Of a stretch of DNA of 64,000 bases, positions 46,089 to 55,073 are shown piece by piece (positions within the stretch are counted from its first letter, which is position 1; every line of letters starts with the position of its first letter). The DNA comes from Thiocapsa sp. (GTDB lineage: Bacteria; Pseudomonadota; Gammaproteobacteria; Chromatiales; Chromatiaceae), in contig NZ_CP073760.1 in assembly GCF_018399035.1 (NCBI RefSeq), forward strand, positions 1,364,001-1,428,000, written 5' to 3'. Position numbers and translations under genes: made by a program. The notes beneath the pieces were generated by a model, which did not search any database, was not told the DNA's origin, and saw only the letters and a program-made list of their open reading frames with translations.

Positions 46089-46155
46089 ATCACATATCCC
46101 GCCGTCACCACGGCAGACATCGTTCAGATACGGGAAGCAGCGCTTCTCGGACCAG

Positions 46156-46332
46156 GTTCCCAAGCGGAGAGATCGGGCAAGTATTCGCCCAACCACTCAT
46201 CGGCGTTCGAATGTAGGCTGGGGTGAGCTTGCGAACCCCAGCATTTCATTGCCTTACGGAGCGGGGGATGCTGGGGTTCGTCCCTCACCCCAGCCTACGC
46301 AGAATAATTGCACAGTCTCTCCGCTTGGGAAC
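46156..46332. repeat. MITE-like inverted-repeat element, copy 3 (177 bp)
   Basis: The ends GTTCCCAAGCGGAGAGA and TCTCTCCGCTTGGGAAC are perfect 17-bp inverted repeats. Inside, GTAGGCTGGGGTGAGCTTGC pairs with the inverse near 46285-46300. This is the best preserved of three copies. It lies between the nucleotidyltransferase and a GT4 gene. Confidence 0.85.
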
Positions 46333-46393
46333 GCGGCCCCCCAAAGCGCTGCTTGGTGAACCCCGGCGTCTAGCCCATGCCACTCGCCAACTC

Positions 46394-47518
46394 TCAGTTC
46401 GCCAAGCGTCTGTAAATCTGCCCGAGCTGCTCCGCGGCCTTATCCCAGGAAAAACACCCGGCTCTCACGAACCCCAGTTGTACCAGTCGATCTCGGACCT
46501 CTGAACGACACACCTCCAAGAGGCCATTAGCGAGGCACTCTGGATCATGGGTGTCAAAAAAAAGCGCAGCATCTCCACAGATCTCCCGGAACACCGGAAT
46601 GTCCGACGCGACGACCGGTGCGCCGCAGCGCATCGCCTCGACCAGCGGGATCCCGAAGCCTTCCTGCAGCGAAGGAAACACAAAGGCATCCGCAGCGTTG
46701 TACGCCTTGCACAGCAACTCGTCATCCGGGTGCACGAGTCGACAAATACGGTCCTCGACCCCGGCGCTGATCGCCACATCGAACCAGTGCGCCTCAAGAT
46801 GCTGCAGAGAGTGTCCCGCGATCACCAGCCAATGATCGGTCTTGTCCCGCAACCGCCCGAAGGCACGAAGCACGACACCCAGATTCTTATAGGAGGTCGT
46901 CGATCCCACGAAGAGAAAAAAAGGCTTCCCACAAGTGTAGCGCTTCCTGAATGCAGCCTTCGACTCCACTTCAATCGATCGAAACACGGGACTCGCGTCG
47001 AGATGAATCACGTGTGTTCTGTTGTGATCGAGACCGAATTTTTCGATCGCCCGTTCGGCTGTCGCGTGCGAGATACAGACAATTTCGTCCGCCTGACGCG
47101 TGACCTCCGCCTGTCTCGAAACGAAACCCGGTCCATTCGGCATCAAGAAAGGGTACTGCTGATCGATGAGGTCATAGACCATGGTTAAGGTCTTTAGATT
47201 GCGTATCGGTGATTTCGTGTAGTAGGTCGACTGAAAGATATCGGGTTGCCAGTTGATGAGCCCATTGTCGAAACGACGTCTTCGGATCTGATTGACACTC
47301 GCAAAAACTCGCGATGGTCTGTAATGCCTGAAACGCCACCCTCTGAGTCGCGGATGCGGCGGCAACCCGAGGTCAACAGCGCTGCTATAAACCACCCGAA
47401 TATCGAAATCCGGATTCCGATCGGCGACACGCGGCAGTAGCTCGCGGTAGACCCTGGCGATCCCGCCGTGCGGGTAGCCGTCGAAGATCAAACCGTCAAT
47501 GAGAATCTTTAAAGGCAT
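46394..47518 (-). CDS. Glycosyltransferase family 4
   Basis: This 374-aa enzyme begins MPLKILIDGLIFDGYPHGG, then has FLFVGSTTSYKNLGVVLRAF and PSLQEGFGIPLVEAMRCG, as in the WbdB/mannosyltransferase group. With gmd next door it could transfer mannose, rhamnose or another GDP-activated sugar, though the sequence does not show which. It is the last gene of the group that includes gmd and the GT4 at 49073. Confidence 0.88.
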   Translation of the reverse strand: MPLKILIDGLIFDGYPHGGIARVYRELLPRVADRNPDFDIRVVYSSAVDLGLPPHPRLRGWRFRHYRPSRVFASVNQIRRRRFDNGLINWQPDIFQSTYYTKSPIRNLKTLTMVYDLIDQQYPFLMPNGPGFVSRQAEVTRQADEIVCISHATAERAIEKFGLDHNRTHVIHLDASPVFRSIEVESKAAFRKRYTCGKPFFLFVGSTTSYKNLGVVLRAFGRLRDKTDHWLVIAGHSLQHLEAHWFDVAISAGVEDRICRLVHPDDELLCKAYNAADAFVFPSLQEGFGIPLVEAMRCGAPVVASDIPVFREICGDAALFFDTHDPECLANGLLEVCRSEVRDRLVQLGFVRAGCFSWDKAAEQLGQIYRRLAN

Positions 47519-47601
47519 CCAGAACCTACATGCTCGTTAATATGGAGCGGAGCAATGATCGATACCGATATATCGCCCGACATGATAGCTCCGCCGGGCT
47601 T

Positions 47602-47719
47602 TGCTCGTCACTCCGGCCATCAATGCACGTGGCGCAGAGCGCCACGGGGCATACCTGACACCGCAGAACGGGGGTCACGAGCAACTGTCGGTTTGGGTAG
47701 CCGGTCTTGCGAGCGAGGC
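47602..47719. repeat. 118-bp hairpin repeat, copy A
   Basis: It starts TGCTCGTCACTCCGGCCATC, contains the palindrome GTGGCGCAGAGCGCCAC, and ends CCGGTCTTGCGAGCGAGG. Copy B (50384-50499) is inverted, copy C (60604-60722) is direct. It lies in the 440-bp spacer between the GT4 and gmd genes, which otherwise holds nothing I recognise. Confidence 0.85.
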
Positions 47720-47962
47720 CGCTCCGCCGCCACCTCTGATATCGAGCGACTGATACCTCCCACGGCCTGAAACATAAACACTTGGTGACCAAAGACTTAC
47801 TTCATCTGATTGCTCGCTGCCTTCAATTCCCGTTTCTCGCCCACGCTATTGTAGGTCCAACACTTGTTTTCCTCACACTCGAAGTGCGAGTCTTTCGACC
47901 CCAATCCTCAATCGGCTCCGAAAAAAGACTCATAGGCCAAAGCCGACTGTGCTTTCCGAACT

Positions 47963-48934
47963 TCAAAGCCATGCGACATCTCCTTTCATTTCCGCATCGA
48001 CCATCTTTCGAACTACATCCGTCATTAGAGTCTCAGCGGTCCATTTCAAAACTGATCTCGCTTTGCTTGCATCGCCGAGGTTCTCTAAAATCTCCGCCGG
48101 ACGATAGAGGCTCCGGTCCTCGGAAACATACTCTCGCCAGTCCAATCCGACATACGCAAACGCCTCAGCAACGAATTCTTCTAAACTGTTGCTCTTGCCG
48201 GTGGCGATCACATAGTCGTCGGGTGATGGTTGTTGGAGCATCCGCCACATCGCGTCGACGTATTCGGGCGCCCATCCCCAGTCACGCTTGACGGCAAGGT
48301 TACCGAGCGTGAGACGCTCCCTAGATCCGTTTGCGATCCGGGAAGCCGCGCGTACCACCTTCCTTGTCACGAAACGTTCGGGGCGTAAAGGGGACTCGTG
48401 ATTGAAGAGGATCCCCGAGCACACATACAGCCCATAGGCGTCTCTGTAGTTTACGGCTTCCCAAAAAGCAGCCGACTTCGCTACGGCATAGGGGCTCCGA
48501 GGATAGAACGGCATCTCCTCATTTGCAGGCTTCCCGCCGGTATCGCCGAAGCACTCACCTGAACCGGCATTGTAGAAACGGCAGTCAGCGCCTAGAAACC
48601 GGATTGCCTCAAGCAGATTCAACGTGCCGATCGCATGACTCTGAAGTGTTTCCACCGGCTCGTCAAACGAGAGCCCCACTGAGCTTTGCCCGGCGAAATT
48701 GTAGATCTCGTCGGGCTCGAACCGATCCAAGACCTGCAAAACGCTTCGGAAATCCGTCAGTGTCATCGACGCCATCTCGACACTGTCGCGTATGTTCAAC
48801 CGCTCGAGACTCCGGAAACCGGACATCTGAGCATCGCGTGACGTTCCGACGACGCGATAGCCAGCCGCGAGTAGAAGCCTAGCCAACAGGGACCCATCCT
48901 GTCCGGAGATCCCACATACAAGAGCAGTTTTCAA
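47963..48934 (-). CDS. gmd: GDP-mannose 4,6-dehydratase
   Basis: This SDR of about 323 aa converts GDP-mannose to GDP-4-keto-6-deoxymannose, the precursor of GDP-fucose, GDP-rhamnose and related sugars. It has GISGQDGSLLARLLLAAGY, the dinucleotide motif, EIYNFAGQSSV, the catalytic SPYAVAKSAAFWEAVNY and LFNHESPLRPERFVTRK. A TTG at 48934 is the likely start since a perfect GGAGG lies five bases upstream; GTG at 48958 would put that site inside the gene. No reductase or epimerase for the next step is seen nearby. Confidence 0.92.
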   Translation of the reverse strand: MKTALVCGISGQDGSLLARLLLAAGYRVVGTSRDAQMSGFRSLERLNIRDSVEMASMTLTDFRSVLQVLDRFEPDEIYNFAGQSSVGLSFDEPVETLQSHAIGTLNLLEAIRFLGADCRFYNAGSGECFGDTGGKPANEEMPFYPRSPYAVAKSAAFWEAVNYRDAYGLYVCSGILFNHESPLRPERFVTRKVVRAASRIANGSRERLTLGNLAVKRDWGWAPEYVDAMWRMLQQPSPDDYVIATGKSNSLEEFVAEAFAYVGLDWREYVSEDRSLYRPAEILENLGDASKARSVLKWTAETLMTDVVRKMVDAEMKGDVAWL

Positions 48935-49072
48935 ACGATTGCCTCCGGTCTCTGACACTGGCGATTTTACGTGAGAAGCACAAACGTCACGAGTTCATCC
49001 TCGAACACGTGCTACATGTAGGCGTCCGAAACGCAAACAAAAAGTCTGCTCTCCGGGACTGTAGTGACTCGC

Positions 49073-50341
49073 CTATTCCCGCATCGCGCGAGCATATACG
49101 TCCATCGTCAGATCCGCAGTTCGATCCCAACTAAATTTCTTTGCTTGCCGGAGCGACCGATCGGACAATTCCTGCCTCCGATCATCCGAAGATAGAAGCT
49201 CAACCATTGCCTGGCAGATCCCCTCCTCATCATTCGGTGCGAGCATGATTCCGGCATCGCCGACCACCTCCGGGAGTGAGGAGGTGTTCGAGGTAATCAC
49301 CGGCACACCACACTGCATTGCCTCCAACGGCGGTAGTCCGAAACCCTCGTAGAATGACGGATACAGAAACACGCTCGCTCCGCTGTAAAGCGGGGAAAGA
49401 AGCTCGTCCGAAACAAAACCGGTGACGATGATCCGCTCACGAAGGCGCGGCGAGTTATCGATTTCTTGCAGGACATCTTGGAAATCCCAACCCTGAGTTC
49501 CGACAAGAACCAGAGATACATCAGTCTGCCCAAGCTCTTCGATCACCTTTGCGAAACATCGAATCGTTGTCGCGATATTCTTGCGTGGCTCCAAAGTCGA
49601 TAGACTCAGAACATATCGCCCCTCCGGAATCTTGAGATCCTTCTTGATCAACTCAATCCGGTCAGCGTCGGTACACTGCGAAAAGTGAGCGGCCGCCGCG
49701 AGTGGCGTCACCACAACGTGCGCGGGGTCGATATCGTGATAGCTGCAGAGATCCACCTTCGTGGATTCCGAAATGACCGTCACCCAGGTATCCGGCTCGA
49801 TCGAGGCCATCTGCTTCTTCACGATATCAATCGCACCGGCTCGACAAAACTCTGGAAACTTGATCGGGATCAGATCATAAACCGTAATGACCTTCTTGAC
49901 GTGCTTCAGGTTGACGATGGGCTCCGGTACCGGATAGAACGTACTATGATAAACACCAACGTCATCCCACGCGGGGAGATTAAGGGCGTCAACAGCCCGT
50001 AACTCCCTTTTGATCCGATTCCCAATCCTTGTTCTAAACGATGCCCCGAGCGACGTAGACGAAGCGGGAATCCGCTCGGACAAGTATCGATCGAGGATTT
50101 CCCTGACCAGGCGGTTGACCGAGGGCTCAATGAGCTCGACGGTCTGCAAGACAGAGTTCTCTCGGAGATAATCCTTGCAGCGAAAGTAGCTCGTCAGGTC
50201 CGATCCGGCGGACAACCGGTCGATGGCGCGACGGCGAACCAGCGCTTCACCGAGGCTTTCGATGACCCGAAAAATGCCCGTTCTTGCGGTTTTGTGGTAC
50301 TGCCCCATACCGAGAACGGAAATGTCATAAACCAATGTCAT
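49073..50341 (-). CDS. Glycosyltransferase family 4
   Basis: This 422-aa GT-B enzyme starts at 50341 (MTLVYDISVLGMGQYHKTAR). It has YVLSLSTLEPRKNIATTIR and PSFYEGFGLPPLEAMQCG. It is transcribed into gmd, and copies A and B of the 118-bp repeat in opposite orientation flank the pair, so the two genes may have moved together. The acceptor domain (about residues 1-220) is longer than usual. Confidence 0.87.
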   Translation of the reverse strand: MTLVYDISVLGMGQYHKTARTGIFRVIESLGEALVRRRAIDRLSAGSDLTSYFRCKDYLRENSVLQTVELIEPSVNRLVREILDRYLSERIPASSTSLGASFRTRIGNRIKRELRAVDALNLPAWDDVGVYHSTFYPVPEPIVNLKHVKKVITVYDLIPIKFPEFCRAGAIDIVKKQMASIEPDTWVTVISESTKVDLCSYHDIDPAHVVVTPLAAAAHFSQCTDADRIELIKKDLKIPEGRYVLSLSTLEPRKNIATTIRCFAKVIEELGQTDVSLVLVGTQGWDFQDVLQEIDNSPRLRERIIVTGFVSDELLSPLYSGASVFLYPSFYEGFGLPPLEAMQCGVPVITSNTSSLPEVVGDAGIMLAPNDEEGICQAMVELLSSDDRRQELSDRSLRQAKKFSWDRTADLTMDVYARAMRE

Positions 50342-50383
50342 TGAGTACACTCTGAAAAGAGCCTGCGGCAAATCCTCAGGCAT

Positions 50384-50499
50384 CGCTCGTAAGACCGGCT
50401 ACCCAAAACATCAGTCGCTCGTGACATCCGCTCCGCGGTGTCACGCATGCCCCGTGGCGCTCTGCGCCACGTGCCACGATGGCCGGAGTTACGAGCAAG
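50384..50499. repeat. 118-bp hairpin repeat, copy B (inverted)
   Basis: Reverse complement of copy A (CGCTCGTAAGACCGGCTACC through GGCCGGAGTTACGAGCAA), just upstream of the GT4 gene at 49073-50341. Confidence 0.85.
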
Positions 50500-50597
50500 G
50501 CCAATCCTCAGGTAAGTCTAAAATATTATTATTTTGTGGTATGGATCCGTTACTTAATTCTAGTTTCACGGTACCGTTTTCCAAACTTAGAATAACC

Positions 50598-50746
50598 CAT
50601 TAATGGGCCTTGATCATCGTTTGGTCCAGACTGCCGGTGATCCTTGCGTCCTCAGGGCTTCCAGCCCTGATTCCATCAGGCCAGGATGGCCTGACGACGC
50701 ATTCGGTGGCCGCTGTGGGCGAAGGGATGATCGAGGCCCATTAATG
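50598..50746. repeat. 150-bp palindromic element with CATTAATGGGCC ends
   Basis: The ends CATTAATGGGCCTTGATCAT and ATGATCGAGGCCCATTAATG are inverted repeats. Inside is the hairpin AGGGCTTCCAGCCCT and another, AGGCCAGGATGGCCT. It lies directly at the 3' end of the gene at 50749 and may act as its terminator or be a MITE. A related AGGGCTTCCAGCCCT motif is at about 62350. Confidence 0.75.
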
Positions 50747-50748
50747 CC

Positions 50749-51516
50749 TCAGAAGATTGAATCAAAATCGACTCTTTCAATGAATGGGAGTTGTGATAGT
50801 CTGCTTGCATTTAAGATAGACCCATCTTGCTGTTCCAAGAATCTCGCGCACTCTTTAAATCCCTGTTCAATCGCATCTGTCGCTGGCGGACACCATGGTT
50901 TATTGCTTCTGTAGTTTGGGATAAAATGATTTTCCCCGCCGATAGCTGAGTCCAATATCGATGTTTTGCTTTTGTTTTGCTGGAAGGAAAACTTATGATC
51001 AACCCCGTAAAGAATAAATTTATTGATCCCCATGTAGTATGCGATTTGCATCGCGACTATCAAAGTTGCGCCAGATGGGTTTATGCCTTTTGTGGGTGAA
51101 TTGAACCAAGGGGCATTGCCATTTAATTTTAGATGGATCGAGGTGTCTTTTGTTGGCTTTCGATAGGCGGGAGAGCATAGAAATACCTTTCCCCAAGACT
51201 TTTCTTCTATCTCTGCTCCAAAATCTCGGATCATTTGAGGGTCTGCCGAGATCGTATAAGTTGGCCGAAACGTAGTATCGTCATAACATAAGTGAAATCT
51301 GTTACATGCAAAAGTAACATAATTAGACAATCGATTTAGATCCTCAAACTTTACGCTAGGCCCATTCCCAATCAATATCGCCGTTTCACCTTTGTGAATT
51401 CCCTTTAACCTCCTTATCTTGATATTATTATTCATGCTATTTAGCTTTTGCAGCAATAGCACGGGATTTAACGATATATTGATTACTTTTTTTAATGCTG
51501 TCGAATAGATGGCCAT
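50749..51516 (-). CDS. DUF115/MptE-like protein
   Basis: This 255-aa protein has KGETAILIGNGPSVKFEDL, TISADPQM and PSGATLIVAMQIAYYMGINK, as in the DUF115 (6-hydroxymethylpterin diphosphokinase MptE-like) family found in surface-glycan and flagellin-glycosylation clusters. Some relatives are thought to work on nonulosonic-acid glycans. GC is far lower than around it, and the gene stands alone between two repeat elements and the SIS gene, so it was probably acquired separately. Confidence 0.78.
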   Translation of the reverse strand: MAIYSTALKKVINISLNPVLLLQKLNSMNNNIKIRRLKGIHKGETAILIGNGPSVKFEDLNRLSNYVTFACNRFHLCYDDTTFRPTYTISADPQMIRDFGAEIEEKSWGKVFLCSPAYRKPTKDTSIHLKLNGNAPWFNSPTKGINPSGATLIVAMQIAYYMGINKFILYGVDHKFSFQQNKSKTSILDSAIGGENHFIPNYRSNKPWCPPATDAIEQGFKECARFLEQQDGSILNASRLSQLPFIERVDFDSIF

Positions 51517-51552
51517 ATTTTTCTTCTTGGTAATGCAATACCGGCTATGACA

Positions 51553-52689
51553 CTAGAAGATAGGCTTCCCCACCAACATATCCGCCACACAAAACGTCCA
51601 GGCCGAATGCAGCCCTTCCGCAATACTGTAGTGGTGGCTGTCGGCCCAGAAGTTGACGTTGCCGAGCTTGCGCAGTGGGTTGCGGGGGTCGAAGGCGGTG
51701 AAGGTGATGATCGGCAGGTCTTTATGTTTGGCCAAGTTGGCGGCGTTGAGCACGTTGGCGGAACGGCCGCTGGAGCTGATCAGGACGACGGCGTCCTGGG
51801 GCTCGGCGTAGGCTTCCACCGCTTGGGCCATCCAATGCTCCAGGCCGTAGTCGTTGGCGAAGCAGGTGAGCAGGTTGTGGTCGTTGAAGGCGATGGAGCG
51901 CACTCGGCTCTGTTTGGTGAAGTCGGTGGCGGCATGGCTGGCGATGGAGGCACTGCCGCCGTTGCCGGCAAAGATGAGCTTTCCGGAGCGCAGGGCGACT
52001 TCGCGGCAGATGTCGCGAAAGGCGAGCAATGCGCCTTGGTGCTCTGGGGCCGTCAATGCTTGGGCGATGGTGGCGAGGCCACGCTCGATGAAGTCGTCGT
52101 CCCCGTCGTCGTTTTCCAGCAGGTTGACCACCAACAGGATCCAGATCAGGTGTGTGGATTCGACGACATTGTAGGCGTTGCAGTCGAGCCACAACCCGGG
52201 CTGTCCGAGGGCGCGCAGCGGATTGTTCTCCGAGAAGCCGGAAAAGGTAACGCAGCGCAGATCGCGCGCTTGGGCATAGCGGGCGGCGTTGACGATGTTG
52301 GGCGATGAGCCACTGGAGCTGATCAGCACCACGACGTCGCCGGGGTCGGCGTAGACCTCCAGTGCGCGCTCGACCCAGTGCTCGTAGCCGTAGTCGTTGC
52401 CGAAGGCGGTGATCAGGTTGTGGTCGTTGAAGGTGATGGCGCGCACCTTCCCATGCTGGGTGTAGTCGGTCGCGGCATGGCTCGAGATGGAGGCGCTGGC
52501 GCCGTTGCCGGCGAAGATCAGCTTGTTGCCTCGGGCCTTGACCTCCAAGCACAGATCGCGGAACGCCAGCAGCTCGCGCTTGATGTCGGTCTCGAGCAGG
52601 AGCCGGCGGTAGAGCGCGAAGTAGTTTTCCAGGAAGGTCTGGTCTTTCGCGTTGACCTTGACGGGATTCAGAACGAGATCACCGCTCAT
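51553..52689 (-). CDS. Tandem double SIS-domain protein (GmhA-like)
   Basis: This 378-aa protein has two complete sugar-isomerase domains. Domain 1 (about residues 20-195) has KLIFAGNGASASISSHAATD and LISSSGSSPNIVNAA; domain 2 (about 205-378) has KLIFAGNGGSASIASHAATD and LISSSGRSANVLNAA. Single-domain relatives such as GmhA (about 190 aa) convert sedoheptulose 7-phosphate to a heptose phosphate as oligomers. The fused copy could be a covalent dimer or carry out two steps. ATG 52689 overlaps the stop of the Gfo/Idh gene. Confidence 0.88.
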   Translation of the reverse strand: MSGDLVLNPVKVNAKDQTFLENYFALYRRLLLETDIKRELLAFRDLCLEVKARGNKLIFAGNGASASISSHAATDYTQHGKVRAITFNDHNLITAFGNDYGYEHWVERALEVYADPGDVVVLISSSGSSPNIVNAARYAQARDLRCVTFSGFSENNPLRALGQPGLWLDCNAYNVVESTHLIWILLVVNLLENDDGDDDFIERGLATIAQALTAPEHQGALLAFRDICREVALRSGKLIFAGNGGSASIASHAATDFTKQSRVRSIAFNDHNLLTCFANDYGLEHWMAQAVEAYAEPQDAVVLISSSGRSANVLNAANLAKHKDLPIITFTAFDPRNPLRKLGNVNFWADSHHYSIAEGLHSAWTFCVADMLVGKPIF

Positions 52690-53696
52690 GGCACCGGCCT
52701 CTCCTGCTTGTCCACCGCATAGATCCGGTCGATGAGCTGCATCACCGTCAGCGCATCTTGACTGTTGCCGTAGAGGACCGGGGTGTCCCGCTCGATGCAG
52801 TCGAAGAAGTGATCGATCTCGGACTGCCAGGAGGTGTCGGTCCGATAGGTGATCTGCTCCTCCTCTTCGAACCGGCCGTCCTGCAGGTGGCTGGGGTTGC
52901 GTTTGACGGCAAGCATTTCGTCCCCGTAAGCACCGGAGGACGTCTTGAGGCCGTTCAAGATGAGTGCACCGCCCTCCAGGAAGACCTCCAACGAGAACAG
53001 GTAGCGCCACTGGGTCATGGTGGAGTGCAGCGAGGCGCAGGCGCCCGTGCGGCTGTTGCGGAAGATGGCGAAGACATTGTCCTCGATCCCCTCGATCTTC
53101 CAGAAGAGGTTGGAGACGAAGGCATGCACCTCGTCGAAGCCGCCGCCGAGTTGCAGCATCAGGTCCGCCATGTGGATGCCCTGGTCCAGCAAGATGCCGG
53201 CGCCGGCCAGCTCCGGATTGGCCCTCCAGCCGTCGAAATAGGATGGATCCACCTCTTTGCCGTAGCGCCCGCGCAACCAGAGCACCTTGCCCAGCTCGCC
53301 GTCGTCGACGATCTGCTTCATGCGCATGATGCTGCGATGATGGCGGTGGTTGAAGCCATACATGAGCTTGCGGCCGCCGGCAGCACGCTCGGCCTCGATC
53401 ACGGCCTCCACCTGCGCTGCATTGAAACCCGGCGGCTTCTCGGAGAAGACATGCTTGCCGGCGCACAGCGCATCGATGCAGTGCTTGGGGATCAGGTGAT
53501 TGGGCGTGCAGACAAAGACGGCGTCGATGTCGGGCGACTGCAGGATGGCATCGGCCGTCTCGGCCACTGGATAGGATGGAGCAGCGGGCAGGCTGACATC
53601 GTAGATCGCACTCACCCGCCCGATCCCGGAAGCCTCGATCGCCTTGGCCCTGATCATCCCCATCTTGCCGAAGCCGATGATTCCGCAATTGATCAT
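52686..53696 (-). CDS. Gfo/Idh/MocA-family oxidoreductase
   Basis: This NAD(P)-dependent sugar or cyclitol dehydrogenase of about 336 aa has INCGIIGFGKMGMIRAKAIE (Rossmann motif) and HVFSEKPPGFNAAQVE with the catalytic EKP. The ATG at 53696 has AAGGAG nine bases upstream. Members act on myo-inositol, glucose-fructose or UDP-sugars; in this cluster a phosphorylated or cyclised sugar is a reasonable substrate but is not proven. It is coupled to the SIS gene. Confidence 0.88.
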   Translation of the reverse strand: MINCGIIGFGKMGMIRAKAIEASGIGRVSAIYDVSLPAAPSYPVAETADAILQSPDIDAVFVCTPNHLIPKHCIDALCAGKHVFSEKPPGFNAAQVEAVIEAERAAGGRKLMYGFNHRHHRSIMRMKQIVDDGELGKVLWLRGRYGKEVDPSYFDGWRANPELAGAGILLDQGIHMADLMLQLGGGFDEVHAFVSNLFWKIEGIEDNVFAIFRNSRTGACASLHSTMTQWRYLFSLEVFLEGGALILNGLKTSSGAYGDEMLAVKRNPSHLQDGRFEEEEQITYRTDTSWQSEIDHFFDCIERDTPVLYGNSQDALTVMQLIDRIYAVDKQERPVP

Positions 53697-53719
53697 GCGC
53701 TGTGCTCCTTTGGTTTCGC

Positions 53720-54532
53720 TCACCGGCGTTCCAATGTCGTCATGAATGCGAGAAAGTCCCGGGCGGTCCCTGCGACAAATTCCCGGCAGGTGCTGGCGAT
53801 GTGCGGGGTCCGGATGAATCGATCGGCCGGCAGCTCGGTGAGCTTACCGCGATAGGGCTCCTGCCAGAAGACATCGATGGCGGCACGCAAACGCCCGGCG
53901 CCGAGCTCTGCGTAAAGGGCGTCCTCGTCGATGACCGGACCGCGCGCGGTATTGACCAGCACCGCGCCGTCGCGCAGCCAGGCTAGACGCTCGGCGTTGA
54001 ACAGCTCGCGCGTGTCGTCGGTCAGCGGCACGTGCAGGCTGACACCATCGGCGGCACGCACTTTGGCCTCGAAGGCATCGGCCGCATCGTGGGCCGTGTC
54101 GAAGGTGTCCACCGACATGAAGGCCGCCATCTTGTCCGAGACGCGTCGGCCGATGCGCCCGGCACCCACCACCAGAAGGCGGCGGCTGGCCAATTGGGGC
54201 CGATCCACCTTCAGCCAGCGATCCCAATCCCCCGTTCCCGCGTAGAGGCCGGTGAGGATCAGATGGCAGGTAAAGGCGGCCGTCTCCTCGTAGATAACAT
54301 CGCAGGTCGCCTCGGACGGAAGCGCGATCTCGACACCGCGCTCGGCCGCCTCGGCAAAGGGCAGGTTGTCGGTCCCGACGCCGGTCTTGAAGATGCCGCG
54401 CAGCTTGGGGAATTCGTCGAGGACGATCTTCTTGCCGCCGACCACCATGACCTCGGCTTGGGCCTTGTCTTCGGTGTAGTCAAGTGGCGGCAAGTAGCCG
54501 TCAAGGGTGTTCGTGGCTTTGAAAATCAGCAT
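53720..54532 (-). CDS. D-isomer specific 2-hydroxyacid dehydrogenase (SerA-like)
   Basis: This 270-aa protein has FKTGVGTDNLPFAEAAERGV, the NAD-binding VVGAGRIGRRVSDKMA, NTARGPVIDEDALY and IRTPHIASTCREF with the catalytic histidine. It is shorter than the usual 310-330 aa; the N-terminal substrate domain begins at residue 1 with LIFKATNTLDGY. In a sugar-acid pathway it could reduce or oxidise a 2-keto acid intermediate. The gene borders the low-GC insert on its upstream side. Confidence 0.85.
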   Translation of the reverse strand: MLIFKATNTLDGYLPPLDYTEDKAQAEVMVVGGKKIVLDEFPKLRGIFKTGVGTDNLPFAEAAERGVEIALPSEATCDVIYEETAAFTCHLILTGLYAGTGDWDRWLKVDRPQLASRRLLVVGAGRIGRRVSDKMAAFMSVDTFDTAHDAADAFEAKVRAADGVSLHVPLTDDTRELFNAERLAWLRDGAVLVNTARGPVIDEDALYAELGAGRLRAAIDVFWQEPYRGKLTELPADRFIRTPHIASTCREFVAGTARDFLAFMTTLERR

Positions 54533-54572
54533 CAGACATCCCAGCTAAAGAATTCGTTTAACCGATACAGAC

Positions 54573-55046
54573 TCAGCTAACAAGAACGCAAGGTATTTTT
54601 ACAACTAGCTTCCGAACGCGAGTGTAACCCGGCACTAATAACTGCGGCAAATGCGCATCATGGGGGAACAAAATGCAAAACCGATCTTTTAGATTATCAA
54701 CACGAACGGAACTCCTCACCGGGAGATTGTAGAATTGCACATCCTTCGAGACTTGATAGTCACCCCTTGTCACTAACTTTGCAGCATCTTCGACCTCGAT
54801 TCCCTCAGCACCGAGAATTGTATATTGCAGGTCAATAGTGTGGAGATGGCTTTCATAATTTGCCTCCTCTCTCTGTTTTGTCTCGTACTCCATCACCCGA
54901 ACATAAAAGTTCTCAAGCGAAAGTGGATAGAAACCGTCCGCGGCATCCTCCGAGTGTTTCTCGATCCATTCAAATGCCTCTCTCCAGATTAGATTTGAGT
55001 TAAAAAGGATGTGATGCTTCCAGTGACTTAATGACCCATAAATCAT
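54573..55046 (-). CDS. YhcH/YjgK/YiaL family protein (low-GC copy)
   Basis: This 157-aa beta-barrel (cupin-like) protein has MIYGSLSHWKHH, then SHLHTIDLQYTILGAEGIEV with the metal-binding histidine region, and FCILFPHDAHLP. Relatives YiaL and YhcH sit in sugar-acid and sialic-acid catabolic operons and are thought to be anomerases or isomerases. A paralogue of different base composition lies at 57887. The pair suggests two related pathways were brought together. It follows the cytidylyltransferase gene. Confidence 0.88.
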   Translation of the reverse strand: MIYGSLSHWKHHILFNSNLIWREAFEWIEKHSEDAADGFYPLSLENFYVRVMEYETKQREEANYESHLHTIDLQYTILGAEGIEVEDAAKLVTRGDYQVSKDVQFYNLPVRSSVRVDNLKDRFCILFPHDAHLPQLLVPGYTRVRKLVVKIPCVLVS

Positions 55047-55073
55047 AATTCACACCGTGTGCTAGAATTAAAC

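Noticed and set aside
51553..53688. A single 711-aa open frame
   Set aside because: The upstream half is an out-of-frame shadow of the Gfo/Idh gene; the SIS protein starts at 52689 where an ATGA overlap and the domain start agree.
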